NCBI GenBank assembly: GCA_007124075.1
Contig: SLFV01000382.1
Span: forward strand, 1-11,147
Length of the DNA stretch: 11,147 nucleotides
DNA from: Roseimaritima sp.
GTDB lineage: Bacteria > Planctomycetota > Planctomycetia > Pirellulales > Pirellulaceae
Direction of reading: 5' to 3'
A program made the translations under genes and the position numbers. A model generated the notes under the pieces. That model did no database searches and was not told where the DNA came from. It was given only the letters and a program-made list of their open reading frames with translations. Shown here piece by piece: positions 1-7,124 of this stretch (positions are counted from its first letter, which is position 1; every line of letters starts with the position of its first letter).

Positions 1-3000
1 AAACATCCGCTTGGAGAAGGGCATCGACAGTTCGCCGAATTGGAAACTGACCGCCGCTTCTGTGGGGCCAACGACAATCTCCGTAAAAAGATCACTCTCC
101 GCAATCTGACCGGTAGGAGTGCCCGCGACAGTCCCGACACGGTCTTGACCATCCAAGAATCCTTCCGGTTGGACTTGTTGGATCGAATAGGTACCTGCCG
201 GAAGATTCGTAAACTCAAAGGATCCATTGGCATCTGTGGTCGTCGAACGAGGGGCAACTGGATTGCCCTGCGAGTCAATCCCGGTCAGGTTGATGGTCAC
301 ATTGGGAATCCCGGGCTCACCTGGATCGCGGACGCCATCGTTGTTCTGATCGATGTAGACTTCCCCGGAAATCCGCGACTGCAGCGGGTCAATTTCCACC
401 GCGGCCGTGGCGGAGTTGTTGTTCGTGTTCGTTTCCGTGGATGTTGTTGTCACAGAGACATTGTTGACCACCGTTCCGGTTGCCCCGGCGTCGACGGCGG
501 CTACGATCGTGAAGCTGGACGTGGCGTTCCCGGCAAGCGTCCCAATGTTGACGTTCACCGTTTGTCCGGTGGCGCTAAGCGTTTGGCCTTGCGGCCCGCT
601 GCCACTGACGAAGGTCATCCCGGCTGGCAAGACGTCGATGGCGGTGACTCCCTGGGCGGCGGTGTTGCCGAGGTTGGTGACATCGATCGTGAACGTCACC
701 TCGGAACCGACCTGAGCCGTTGCAGCCGAAGCAGACTTGCTGACCGTTACATCGATATCAGGGACCAAGGTTGTATTGATTGTGCTGCTGTTATTGTTCG
801 GGTTGGTGTCTCCTGGATCAGCCGAAACGTTTGCGGTGTTGGTCAGCGTTCCTGTCGCGTTGGGGTCGGTGCTAACAATCAAAGTCGCCGTCACGGAACC
901 CCCTGTCGGAATCGTGATCGGATCGAATGCCACTTGGTTTCCGTTAACCGTCGGGGTAGATCCGCCCAGCGATCCACTAACGAAGGTGGTCCCCGCGGGC
1001 AGGGTATCGGTGATCAGGACCCCCGTTGCATCGCTGGGACCATTCGCATTTGTGACAACAATCGTGTAGGTCAGTTCCTGGCCCGAGATGATGGTTTCGG
1101 GACCGGTTTTAGAAATCGCGACGTCAAACTGGGGTGTCAAGGGCGTGGTGATTTCTGCGGTGTTATTGTCCGGATCGGATTCAGGATCGCTGGTTTGCAC
1201 CTCCACGTTGTTGATCAAATCCCCGGTCGCCCCGGAGGCGATGTTGCCGTTGACTTGGACCGTCGCGGTTTCGCCCGCCGCCAGTGTCCCGACGTTAAAG
1301 GTCAGTTCGCTACCGACTAACACGAAGGGGATGCCGTTGTCGGTGATCGAGGTTGTCGTAAAACCGGGAGGCAAGTTGTCGATAAACTGCACATTCGCCG
1401 CGTCACTGGGCCCCAAGTTGGAGACGGTGATCGTGTAGCTGAGCGACTGCCCAGGAATCGCGGCCGCGGCGTTGGCCGATTTCTGGATAGTTACGTCGGT
1501 CAATCGTTGAATGGGAACTGGCACGGTGAACGAGTTATTGGAGGTGTCGGTGTCGGCATCGGTCGTTGAGACAACGGCTGTATTTGGAATGGTGGAGCCA
1601 TGAGAAACCGATGGGTCCACCATTACGTCGATGCTGAACGTCGCCTGACCACCCGCTGCGATGGTTCCCAAATTGAATTCCAGGTCCTGCCCGGCCGTTG
1701 TAACGGTCGCCCCGGAGGTTCCCGCTGCAAAACTTTCAAAAGCGAATGCTTCATTTAAGGTGTCGGTCACCGTTACACCCCGCGCATCTCCGGGGCCGTT
1801 GTTGTCAACGACAAACGTGAAGGTCAACAGTTCCCCCGCAATCGCGTCCCCGACGACGCTCTTGGTGATCGCAAGATCCACCTGACGCAGGACATCGACC
1901 GTGACGGCGGCATCGTTGTTGTCTGGGTTGTTGTCCGTCAGCGGTACGTTCGTCACCGTCGCCGAATTTGTTAACTGATCGGGTGCATTTCCATCGACCG
2001 CCGTTACGATCGTGATGGTTTGCTGCGCCCCATTGGCCAGGTCGCCGACATTGGCGGTAATCGTTCCTGCAGTATCATCGATCAGCGTATTGTCTCCGCC
2101 GACATTACCGCTCACAAACGTCACACCGGTGGGCAGCACGTCGGTGACCACCACGCCGGTGGCATCGCTGGGGCCGTCATTGCTTACGATGATGGTGTAG
2201 GTAAGTTCTGCCCCCGAACCGATGGTGCTGTGCGAGCTGGATTTTTCCAATCTCAGATCGGTCACGATCGTAATCGGCACCTCTGCCTGATCGGTGTTAT
2301 TATCGGGAATCGGATCCTGTTCGGTTGCCGTCACGGCTGCCGTGTTGATCACAATCGGTCCGGTGGTGCTGGAGAGGATATCCACGACCAGCTCAAACTG
2401 AATCTCCTGATTGATTCCTAAACTGGCGGTCGTCACGGTCAAAGTACCGTTGGTGACGCTCGGCACCAGTCCGGGCGAAGCGGATTGGATGCGATTGAAA
2501 ACCATCCCGGCCGGAATCACGTCCTCGATTTCGATGTTGGTGGCAACGGAGTTGCCGTTGTTGCGAACCGTGATCAGAAATGTTGCTTCTTCACCGGCAA
2601 TTGGCGTGTTGGTGAGCAAGGTTTTGCTAAGCTGCAAATCGGTTTCGGGAACGAAACCCAAATCCAAAGTCAAGTTGGTATTGGGATCCGTATCCCCATC
2701 GTTAATCGGCTCGCCTCGCGAGACCAATGTGATCGCGTTAGTGGCAACGCCTAGACCCGCAACTACCAGCCCGTTGTCGTCGTTCTTGATGTTATCGTCG
2801 GGATTGATCGAAACCTGCGGGCCAGTACTGGTGCTGTGACCAAACAACGCCTCGCCCGCAGCAAACTCACTGGTCGGAACTTGGATTAAATAGCTGCCTG
2901 GATTCAGCCCTTCGAATCGGTAACTGCCGTTGGCGTCAGTCGTCGTGGTTGCTAGGAAAGTGTCGCCCGGAATATTCAGCGAACCGTTTCCGTCATCGGC

Positions 3001-4185
3001 GTACAAGTTAACCGTAACTCCCTCGATTCCTGGCTCACCGAGTTCTCGAAATCCGCTATTGTCAAAGTCACGAAAGACCTCGCCCCCCAAGGTGATTGGT
3101 TCGAAATTGGCAAGGTTTTGTACCACCTCGATCGGCGCGGCAGAACCGATTAGGGCTAACGCACCGTCCAAAGACGGCACGCCGTTGATCTGGAACTCGA
3201 CCGCGCCGACGTTCTCAAAGTCCGCAGGACCATCGACGCCAAGTTGGGTAAACGCGTCGAATGGTACGAAGAATTGGTCAAAAGTGATCTGTTGCGGGAT
3301 GAGAACCTGCGTTTCAGAGGCGTTGTCCGCATCACTGAACACCCGCACGATGACCTCCCCGCCCGCCTGATCGGCTCGCGAACTGAACAGCAGGCCCGCG
3401 CCCAAATTTCCCATTACCAAATCGACACCACCCAGTCCGGTCGGGTTGAGAGGGGATGTTCCATCGTTGTCCCCATCGTACTGAACCGTCGCTTGCAAGA
3501 CCGCTTGCTGGAACGAATCAAACTGAAGTTCGTTGTTGGTGACCTGGACCTGCACCCCGGCCCCGCCTCCTGGGCCGGCGACACCGTCGTCGATGTTGTC
3601 CAGGATAATAACACGATGCCCACCCAAAATAGTTGGGTCGGAAACAGAACTGAACTCAGTCGGTGCCGCGTCATCAAGCACTTGTATTAGTGTCTGTGTT
3701 ACCGAAAAGTCATCGATCGCGTTGATCACGTCAACGCCGTCATTGACGATCGTAACGGGAATCGCCGACGTGTTTGCAGGATTCAGCCCCGCGACCGGAG
3801 ATTGAACCAACAGGTAGTCCCCGATCGATAAGCCCTCAAATCGGAAAATACCGTCGGCACCGGTAACGAAGGTTCCCGCTAACGTGTCCCCGCCCGCAAG
3901 ATCCAGGACGCCTGGGTTAACGTTGTCGTTGTAAAGCGTAACCGTGACGCCTTCCAGAGGCGGGTCATTAACGGTCGCTCCCGTTGTATCGACGATCTGA
4001 CTGACATTGTCGTCACCAGCAAGGTCAATAAAGACCTGACCCGTGATCACTCCCAAATCGGCGGCCAGCAGTTCACGATCAACTAGACGTTGAAACTGAA
4101 GCCGACGTCGCTTGTTTGCCCCGGATGGACGCGAATAAGTTCGGTTTTCGGTCGAGCGACGTTTGCGAAATAGTTTCGATAGCAT
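1..4185 (-). CDS. Giant DUF11/SdrD_B-type modular surface protein, 3' end beyond window
   Basis: Reading the minus strand from the ATG at 4185 gives 1395 codons with no stop; the gene leaves the window at base 1. Visible modules in order: basic N-terminus with a planctomycete LEPR-like sorting motif (residues 26-43, ending LVDRELLAAD); SdrD_B-like beta-sandwich (about 44-150); a Gly/Asp-rich unassigned domain (about 169-355) containing ILGGHRVIIL; second SdrD_B-like unit (about 364-514, DFDNSGFRELGEPGI then a DANGSYRFEGL block); six DUF11 repeats starting at residues 515, 642, 769, 896, 1020 and 1144; a third SdrD_B-like unit (1272-1386, DQNNDGVRDPGEPGIPNV). DUF11 and SdrD_B units are known as extracellular spacer or stalk domains, the latter often calcium-binding, so a secreted or cell-surface structural/adhesive role is inferred. 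No enzymatic motif was seen. The start is supported by AAAGGA nine bases upstream. It lies 112 bases downstream of the BBP7 gene on the same strand and may be cotranscribed with it. Confidence 0.93.
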   Translation of the reverse strand, partial: MLSKLFRKRRSTENRTYSRPSGANKRRRLQFQRLVDRELLAADLGVITGQVFIDLAGDDNVSQIVDTTGATVNDPPLEGVTVTLYNDNVNPGVLDLAGGDTLAGTFVTGADGIFRFEGLSIGDYLLVQSPVAGLNPANTSAIPVTIVNDGVDVINAIDDFSVTQTLIQVLDDAAPTEFSSVSDPTILGGHRVIILDNIDDGVAGPGGGAGVQVQVTNNELQFDSFQQAVLQATVQYDGDNDGTSPLNPTGLGGVDLVMGNLGAGLLFSSRADQAGGEVIVRVFSDADNASETQVLIPQQITFDQFFVPFDAFTQLGVDGPADFENVGAVEFQINGVPSLDGALALIGSAAPIEVVQNLANFEPITLGGEVFRDFDNSGFRELGEPGIEGVTVNLYADDGNGSLNIPGDTFLATTTTDANGSYRFEGLNPGSYLIQVPTSEFAAGEALFGHSTSTGPQVSINPDDNIKNDDNGLVVAGLGVATNAITLVSRGEPINDGDTDPNTNLTLDLGFVPETDLQLSKTLLTNTPIAGEEATFLITVRNNGNSVATNIEIEDVIPAGMVFNRIQSASPGLVPSVTNGTLTVTTASLGINQEIQFELVVDILSSTTGPIVINTAAVTATEQDPIPDNNTDQAEVPITIVTDLRLEKSSSHSTIGSGAELTYTIIVSNDGPSDATGVVVTDVLPTGVTFVSGNVGGDNTLIDDTAGTITANVGDLANGAQQTITIVTAVDGNAPDQLTNSATVTNVPLTDNNPDNNDAAVTVDVLRQVDLAITKSVVGDAIAGELLTFTFVVDNNGPGDARGVTVTDTLNEAFAFESFAAGTSGATVTTAGQDLEFNLGTIAAGGQATFSIDVMVDPSVSHGSTIPNTAVVSTTDADTDTSNNSFTVPVPIQRLTDVTIQKSANAAAAIPGQSLSYTITVSNLGPSDAANVQFIDNLPPGFTTTSITDNGIPFVLVGSELTFNVGTLAAGETATVQVNGNIASGATGDLINNVEVQTSDPESDPDNNTAEITTPLTPQFDVAISKTGPETIISGQELTYTIVVTNANGPSDATGVLITDTLPAGTTFVSGSLGGSTPTVNGNQVAFDPITIPTGGSVTATLIVSTDPNATGTLTNTANVSADPGDTNPNNNSSTINTTLVPDIDVTVSKSASAATAQVGSEVTFTIDVTNLGNTAAQGVTAIDVLPAGMTFVSGSGPQGQTLSATGQTVNVNIGTLAGNATSSFTIVAAVDAGATGTVVNNVSVTTTSTETNTNNNSATAAVEIDPLQSRISGEVYIDQNNDGVRDPGEPGIPNVTINLTGIDSQGNPVAPRSTTTDANGSFEFTNLPAGTYSIQQVQPEGFLDGQDRVGTVAGTPTGQIAESDLFTEIVVGPTEAAVSFQFGELSMPFSKRMF
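373..2643 (-). repeat. Six tandem DUF11 (B_ant_repeat) protein repeats
   Basis: Unit starts on the minus strand lie at 2643, 2262, 1881, 1500, 1128 and 756, and the array ends where the third SdrD_B unit begins at 372. Unit lengths are 127, 127, 127, 124, 124 and 128 codons. Each unit opens with a D-[LV]-x-[LIV]-x-K block (DLQLSKT, DLRLEKS, DLAITKS, DVTIQKS, DVAISKT, DVTVSKS), continues with a T[YF]TI-V-N-GPSDA-like strand and a LPAG-T/F block, and ends in an N-NN-type loop. The units have diverged in sequence, so this is an old protein-level array and not a recent DNA duplication. Confidence 0.9.
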
Positions 4186-4194
4186 GACGGGAAA

Positions 4195-4200
4195 TCCTTT
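4195..4200 (-). promoter_or_regulatory. Ribosome binding site of the giant surface protein gene
   Basis: On the minus strand AAAGGA occurs nine bases before the ATG at 4185. It supports that start and the short basic N-terminus preceding the sorting motif. Confidence 0.7.
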
Positions 4201-4297
4201 TCCGGCACAATTAACTGCGGAGTCCCAAGCGTCCGTGTTTGCAGCAGTCAATCACAGACAAGCTTAATATCGGTCTTGGTCAAAAGGTCCATCACTG

Positions 4298-5752
4298 TTA
4301 CCAGCGATATTCACCGCCGAAGCTTACCCCTTGGACCCAGTAATCACTGTCGCTGAAGGCAAAACGTGGACGGCCGGGGGTTAACGGTGGAATCGCCGGG
4401 GGCAACAGGTTGGGGTTTACGTCCAAGTCCACCTGATTGCCCGGGCGAACGACGTTGGACCAATAAATGAAGGTGTAGCCGACCGTCCCTCGCAATCGCG
4501 GTGTTAGCTGATACCCAATCGTCGCCCCCAGTTCCGGGACAACGGCGAAGCGATCCCGCCGATACGTGCCGATGTTTGATGTCTGTGCCAGCAGCCCGCC
4601 AGCGTCCCTGGTGGCCGGGCCGCCTGCCGGTGTGGCGGTTGTCTCACCACGAATGTTGACCATCTGACGGTTGTTTCCGATAGCCAGTTTTGCTAGCAGG
4701 TCCAGCGTCCAACAACCGCGAGTCCGTTGGTAGAGCACACCGAAGTCAAGTCCGTTGAATAGCGTCCGGGTCTGGAAATGATCATCGACCAGGAAGGTTC
4801 CGGCAGGCTGAATGCCGATCAGGTTCTCATGCACATGCAGGCCCTCATTCAACCCCAGCCAGCGATAACCAATCAAACCGTCCAAGCGATGGGTGTAGTG
4901 CTGCGGCAGACCCTGAAACATGGTGTCGCCACAACCGTCACCACAAGCCCACAAGCGTCGGAACGTTACGCCCGCACCACGCAACTGCGAGCGAACCTCA
5001 GCTCGCACGGTCCCCCCAATCACACCTCCGGCGGCAACAAGCTGAGCGTCTTCCTCCCCTGTCAAAACGTTGAAAAATGGGCGAGCTAAATTGGGGTCAC
5101 CATTGGACATTTGCTGGAAGCCTTCACGGCGTGTCTCGGTTCCAAAATACTCTCCTTGGACACCCCAGGTCTGACATCCGTCCAGCCACAAGCCAGCTCG
5201 CAGTCGTCCCCCATTGAATTGATCACGCAACCGACGTTCATCGCCAAACAAGATTTCGGTACCGCCAGTTCGCAGACGCCCGATCTGATTCGTCGGCGTG
5301 CTTTGCGGACTGCTGGTGATCAGCGGCGGCACGTCCATGCCGTCAGCCCACCACATTAGGTACTCGAACGATACCCATCCGTGCTGTGGAAAGCAGAGCG
5401 TAACGCAGGGTCGCCAGCCGCAAGCGACGTTGGAGTCGCAATGATTGTAACCCGTGGGCCCGTGAGCCATCGAATCGCACGCGTCATCGAAGAAAATGCT
5501 ATCGGAGCCGTTGGGGTGATAAACCCTTAATCCGTGCGGGTCGGGTTCGCTGTCGACAATCCATTCCCCTTCGCCCAATTCTTCCGCGCCCACCGGGGCC
5601 TGCGCCGCAACCGGACGAGCTGGCTGCCATTGGGCGCGGGCCAACCGTTCGTCGGCTGAGTTGACGTTTCGTCGTGGACGCTGGCCGTCGACTTGAACTG
5701 CCAGCACGCTTCCAATCAACCAGATCAGGCAAGTCGCAAATGTTGTTCGCAC
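4298..5752 (-). CDS. BBP7-family outer-membrane beta-barrel protein
   Basis: 484 residues. A hydrophobic signal peptide spans about residues 1-24 (TCLIWLIGSVLAVQ core). A variable linker with several cysteines (about 90-120) is followed by FEYLMWWADGMDVPPLITSS, the signature block I associate with the planctomycete BBP7 (beta-barrel porin-7) family. The rest alternates short amphipathic strands with Gly/Asn/Asp loops and aromatic girdles (GYRWLGLNEGLHV, GATIGYQLTPRLRGTVGYTF) and ends in SFGGEYRW, a typical barrel-closing strand with a terminal aromatic residue. It is therefore expected in the outer membrane; cargo or pore function is unknown. The start is GTG at 5752. An in-frame TGA two codons upstream rules out any longer form, and no good Shine-Dalgarno sequence is visible. 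Cysteines also recur inside the barrel (DGCQTW, WACGDGCGD, RGCWTL), which could form disulfides. The giant repeat protein follows on the same strand. Confidence 0.88.
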   Translation of the reverse strand: MRTTFATCLIWLIGSVLAVQVDGQRPRRNVNSADERLARAQWQPARPVAAQAPVGAEELGEGEWIVDSEPDPHGLRVYHPNGSDSIFFDDACDSMAHGPTGYNHCDSNVACGWRPCVTLCFPQHGWVSFEYLMWWADGMDVPPLITSSPQSTPTNQIGRLRTGGTEILFGDERRLRDQFNGGRLRAGLWLDGCQTWGVQGEYFGTETRREGFQQMSNGDPNLARPFFNVLTGEEDAQLVAAGGVIGGTVRAEVRSQLRGAGVTFRRLWACGDGCGDTMFQGLPQHYTHRLDGLIGYRWLGLNEGLHVHENLIGIQPAGTFLVDDHFQTRTLFNGLDFGVLYQRTRGCWTLDLLAKLAIGNNRQMVNIRGETTATPAGGPATRDAGGLLAQTSNIGTYRRDRFAVVPELGATIGYQLTPRLRGTVGYTFIYWSNVVRPGNQVDLDVNPNLLPPAIPPLTPGRPRFAFSDSDYWVQGVSFGGEYRW

Positions 5753-5850
5753 GGATCACACCGAAATGAAAAAGGGGAGGAGACCGGTCCACCTGGGAAG
5801 TGATGGTGGCGATCTTCTCCAGTCGTATCGGTGAAACAGTTCAATCGTCT

Positions 5851-5878
5851 TTGGCTAAAACCGAAAAAATCGTTAAAT
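5851..5878 (+). promoter_or_regulatory. Weak candidate sigma-70-type promoter for the M41-like gene
   Basis: TTGGCT, a 16-base spacer and TTAAAT each match the bacterial consensus at four of six positions. It sits in the most AT-rich part of the divergent spacer, about 110 bases before the ATG at 5991. It is read by eye only. Confidence 0.25.
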
Positions 5879-5905
5879 TCCGCATAACCAGAAAAATCAA
5901 TAAGG

Positions 5906-5932
5906 TCAGGCTGGTTAACGCAGCCAGCCTGA
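5906..5932. repeat. Perfect 9-bp inverted repeat in the divergent intergenic region
   Basis: TCAGGCTGG (5906-5914) and CCAGCCTGA (5924-5932) are exact reverse complements separated by nine bases. In RNA a G-U pair could close the stem further. On the plus strand it would fall in the 5' leader of the M41-like gene. It could be an operator or a leader hairpin. It is not a normal intrinsic terminator, because no U-run follows on the plus strand. Confidence 0.6.
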
Positions 5933-5980
5933 TCCTGTCCTCCTCCCGAATCGTCACAGGTTACGCAACACAAGCTTTCT

Positions 5981-5985
5981 GGAGA
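5981..5985 (+). promoter_or_regulatory. Ribosome binding site of the M41-like gene
   Basis: GGAGA lies five bases before the ATG at 5991. This favours that ATG over the in-frame ATGs at 6000 and 6009. Confidence 0.65.
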
Positions 5986-5990
5986 TTCGC

Positions 5991-6512
5991 ATGGATAAAA
6001 TGGGTGAAATGATTGAACTTGAACGAGACGACGCCGAAGTGGTCACCGCGTATCACGAAGCCGGGCATGCGCTGCTGGCCGTCCTGCAACGCGGATATCT
6101 GCTGGAAGTGACGTTGGACCCCGAAGTGGATCGGGACGATCTTTTTGAGGCGAAAACGACAGTCCGCTGGCCAGCAGCGATGGCAGGGAGCCAACGCGTC
6201 CAGGCCGAACTGTTGGTTTTGCTGGCGGGGCCCGCTTCGGAAATGATTTATCGTGGCGAACCGCTGCATCCCGGCTTCGTCCCCCAGTGGGCGGACGACT
6301 GGCAAAATGCGTGGCAACTGGCCAAGTCGATCTACGCTGATCAGCATCGTCGGTTGCGAGAACTGGAGCGAATGACGGCCATGATGCGAAAGGTGCTGTA
6401 CCACGACCAAAACTGGGCCGCAGTCGCCGCGATTGCGGACCAATTGCTGGCTCATCGTACGTTGGATCAAGCGATGGTTGTCGATGCGGTAAGCGTGTGG
6501 GTGGAGTTGTAA
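5991..6512 (+). CDS. Stand-alone M41 (FtsH-type) zinc metallopeptidase domain protein
   Basis: 173 residues. YHEAGHALLA gives an HEAGH zinc-binding motif with H22 and H26 as predicted ligands and E23 as catalytic base. ELLVLLAGPASEMIYRG (about 73-89) matches the FtsH 'GGRAAEE...G' segment in position. ADDWQNAWQLAK (101-112) aligns with the FtsH stretch holding the third zinc ligand, so D103 is the likely counterpart. The spacing from H26 to D103 is close to that in FtsH. The C-terminus is helical, as in the M41 domain. The AAA+ ATPase and transmembrane segments of true FtsH are absent, so this cannot act as a processive ATP-dependent protease by itself. It may be a small cytosolic peptidase, or it may work with a separate partner. 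The start at 5991 is supported by GGAGA. A 150-base gap separates it from the next gene on the same strand, so cotranscription is uncertain. Confidence 0.8.
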   Translation: MDKMGEMIELERDDAEVVTAYHEAGHALLAVLQRGYLLEVTLDPEVDRDDLFEAKTTVRWPAAMAGSQRVQAELLVLLAGPASEMIYRGEPLHPGFVPQWADDWQNAWQLAKSIYADQHRRLRELERMTAMMRKVLYHDQNWAAVAAIADQLLAHRTLDQAMVVDAVSVWVEL

Positions 6513-6662
6513 GGTCGTGCTTCTTCCCGATCGATTCTCCCGCAGGACCGGGGACACCGTCGATGGCCAAACCGCTATAGTACGATCGTGTCGGCTTTCA
6601 ATAGGCTGCGACGCCGTGTGGCGCAGTCGCCGAAGGTGGTTGGGTCAGAGGGAATCACGTCG
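6513..6662 (+). other. Leader region before the dehydratase/ABC transporter genes
   Basis: 150 bases without a supported gene. TATAGT at 6576-6581 resembles a -10 box, but there is no good -35 at the usual distance. A GC-rich hairpin can form at 6608-6630: GCGA and CGCC pair with GGCG and TCGC around a GTGT loop with a three-base bulge. A Shine-Dalgarno sequence precedes the ATG at 6663. No intrinsic terminator for the upstream gene is visible, so readthrough is possible. Confidence 0.45.
6648..6653 (+). promoter_or_regulatory. Ribosome binding site deciding the dehydratase start
   Basis: GAGGGA sits nine bases before the ATG at 6663. The alternative GTG at 6588 has no purine-rich sequence ahead of it. 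Confidence 0.65.
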
Positions 6663-7124
6663 ATGGATCAACATGAAATATCTGAATTCATTTCGGTCGG
6701 GTTGGACTACCTATGGATGGACGAGGTGTTATCGTTGTCCGCAACAAAAATCGTTGCCCAAAAATACATCGCCCCAGGCCTGCCAGTGTTGGGGCAGCAT
6801 TATCATGGGTTTCCACTGTTTCCAGGCGCGTTGCAGTGTGAAGCCTGTTTTCAGGCCGCTAACGTTTTGCTGACCAAGATTTTGCCCGCCAATCCAGGCT
6901 ACCTTCCGGTGATCGCTCGGGTGCGAAATGTCAAATTTAAACGGTTGGTTCGCCCAGGGAACCAATTGACGATCGAAGTTTCGCTGCTGGACCGGCAGTC
7001 CCAGGCGATCTTCCTGCGCGGCAGGTGTAGCGTGGATGGGCACACGACGGCAGCGCTCGATTTTACCGAGACCGAAGCTCCGTTGGGGGTGGTCGAAGGT
7101 TCTCCAGCGGCAGCGACATCGTGA
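6663..7124 (+). CDS. FabZ-like hotdog-fold 3-hydroxyacyl-ACP dehydratase family protein
   Basis: 153 residues from the ATG at 6663. The sequence follows FabZ: a LWMDEVLSL strand (17-25) like the 'FLLVDRV' strand, KYIAPGLPVLGQHYHGFPLFPGAL (34-57) corresponding to the GHFPG-x-P-x-x-PG active-site loop, then QCEACFQ (58-64) like 'VEAMAQ'. The predicted catalytic pair is H46 and E60, both kept; the usual Pro of GHFPG is His48. The second half (FKRLVRPGNQLTIEV) is the conserved hotdog beta-sheet segment. The family removes water from 3-hydroxyacyl-ACP in fatty-acid synthesis, but divergence and context suggest a specialised paralogue and not the housekeeping fabZ. Start choice: 6663 aligns with FabZ N-termini and has GAGGGA upstream, whereas the GTG at 6588 adds an unrelated basic extension. 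Its stop overlaps the GTG of the ABC ATPase (GTGA, 7121-7124), indicating translational coupling. Confidence 0.82.
   Translation: MDQHEISEFISVGLDYLWMDEVLSLSATKIVAQKYIAPGLPVLGQHYHGFPLFPGALQCEACFQAANVLLTKILPANPGYLPVIARVRNVKFKRLVRPGNQLTIEVSLLDRQSQAIFLRGRCSVDGHTTAALDFTETEAPLGVVEGSPAAATS

Larger units (their letters stand above)
5753..5990. other. Divergent intergenic region between the barrel protein and M41-like genes
   Basis: These 238 bases lie between two divergently read genes and should carry promoters for both. The centre (5850-5900) is AT-rich compared with the neighbouring genes. A weak sigma-70-like pair on the plus strand is TTGGCT (5851-5856) and TTAAAT (5873-5878) with a 16-base spacer. 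No convincing minus-strand promoter was identified. A perfect inverted repeat is listed separately. Confidence 0.6.

Noticed and set aside
40..3805. Several plus-strand open frames of 60-426 codons opposite the giant gene
   Set aside because: They are antisense shadows of the continuous minus-strand frame, whose translation shows clear DUF11 and SdrD_B domains. The plus-strand translations have no recognisable domains and are rich in Arg/Gly or Val/Thr/Pro, as expected from the complement.
4186..4297. Possible terminator or promoter between the barrel gene and the giant gene
   Set aside because: No stable stem followed by a T-run and no well-spaced -35/-10 pair was seen. Only the ribosome binding site is supported.
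6588..6662. Longer dehydratase start at GTG 6588
   Set aside because: No Shine-Dalgarno precedes it and the added 25 residues are basic and unlike FabZ. The ATG at 6663 fits both criteria better.
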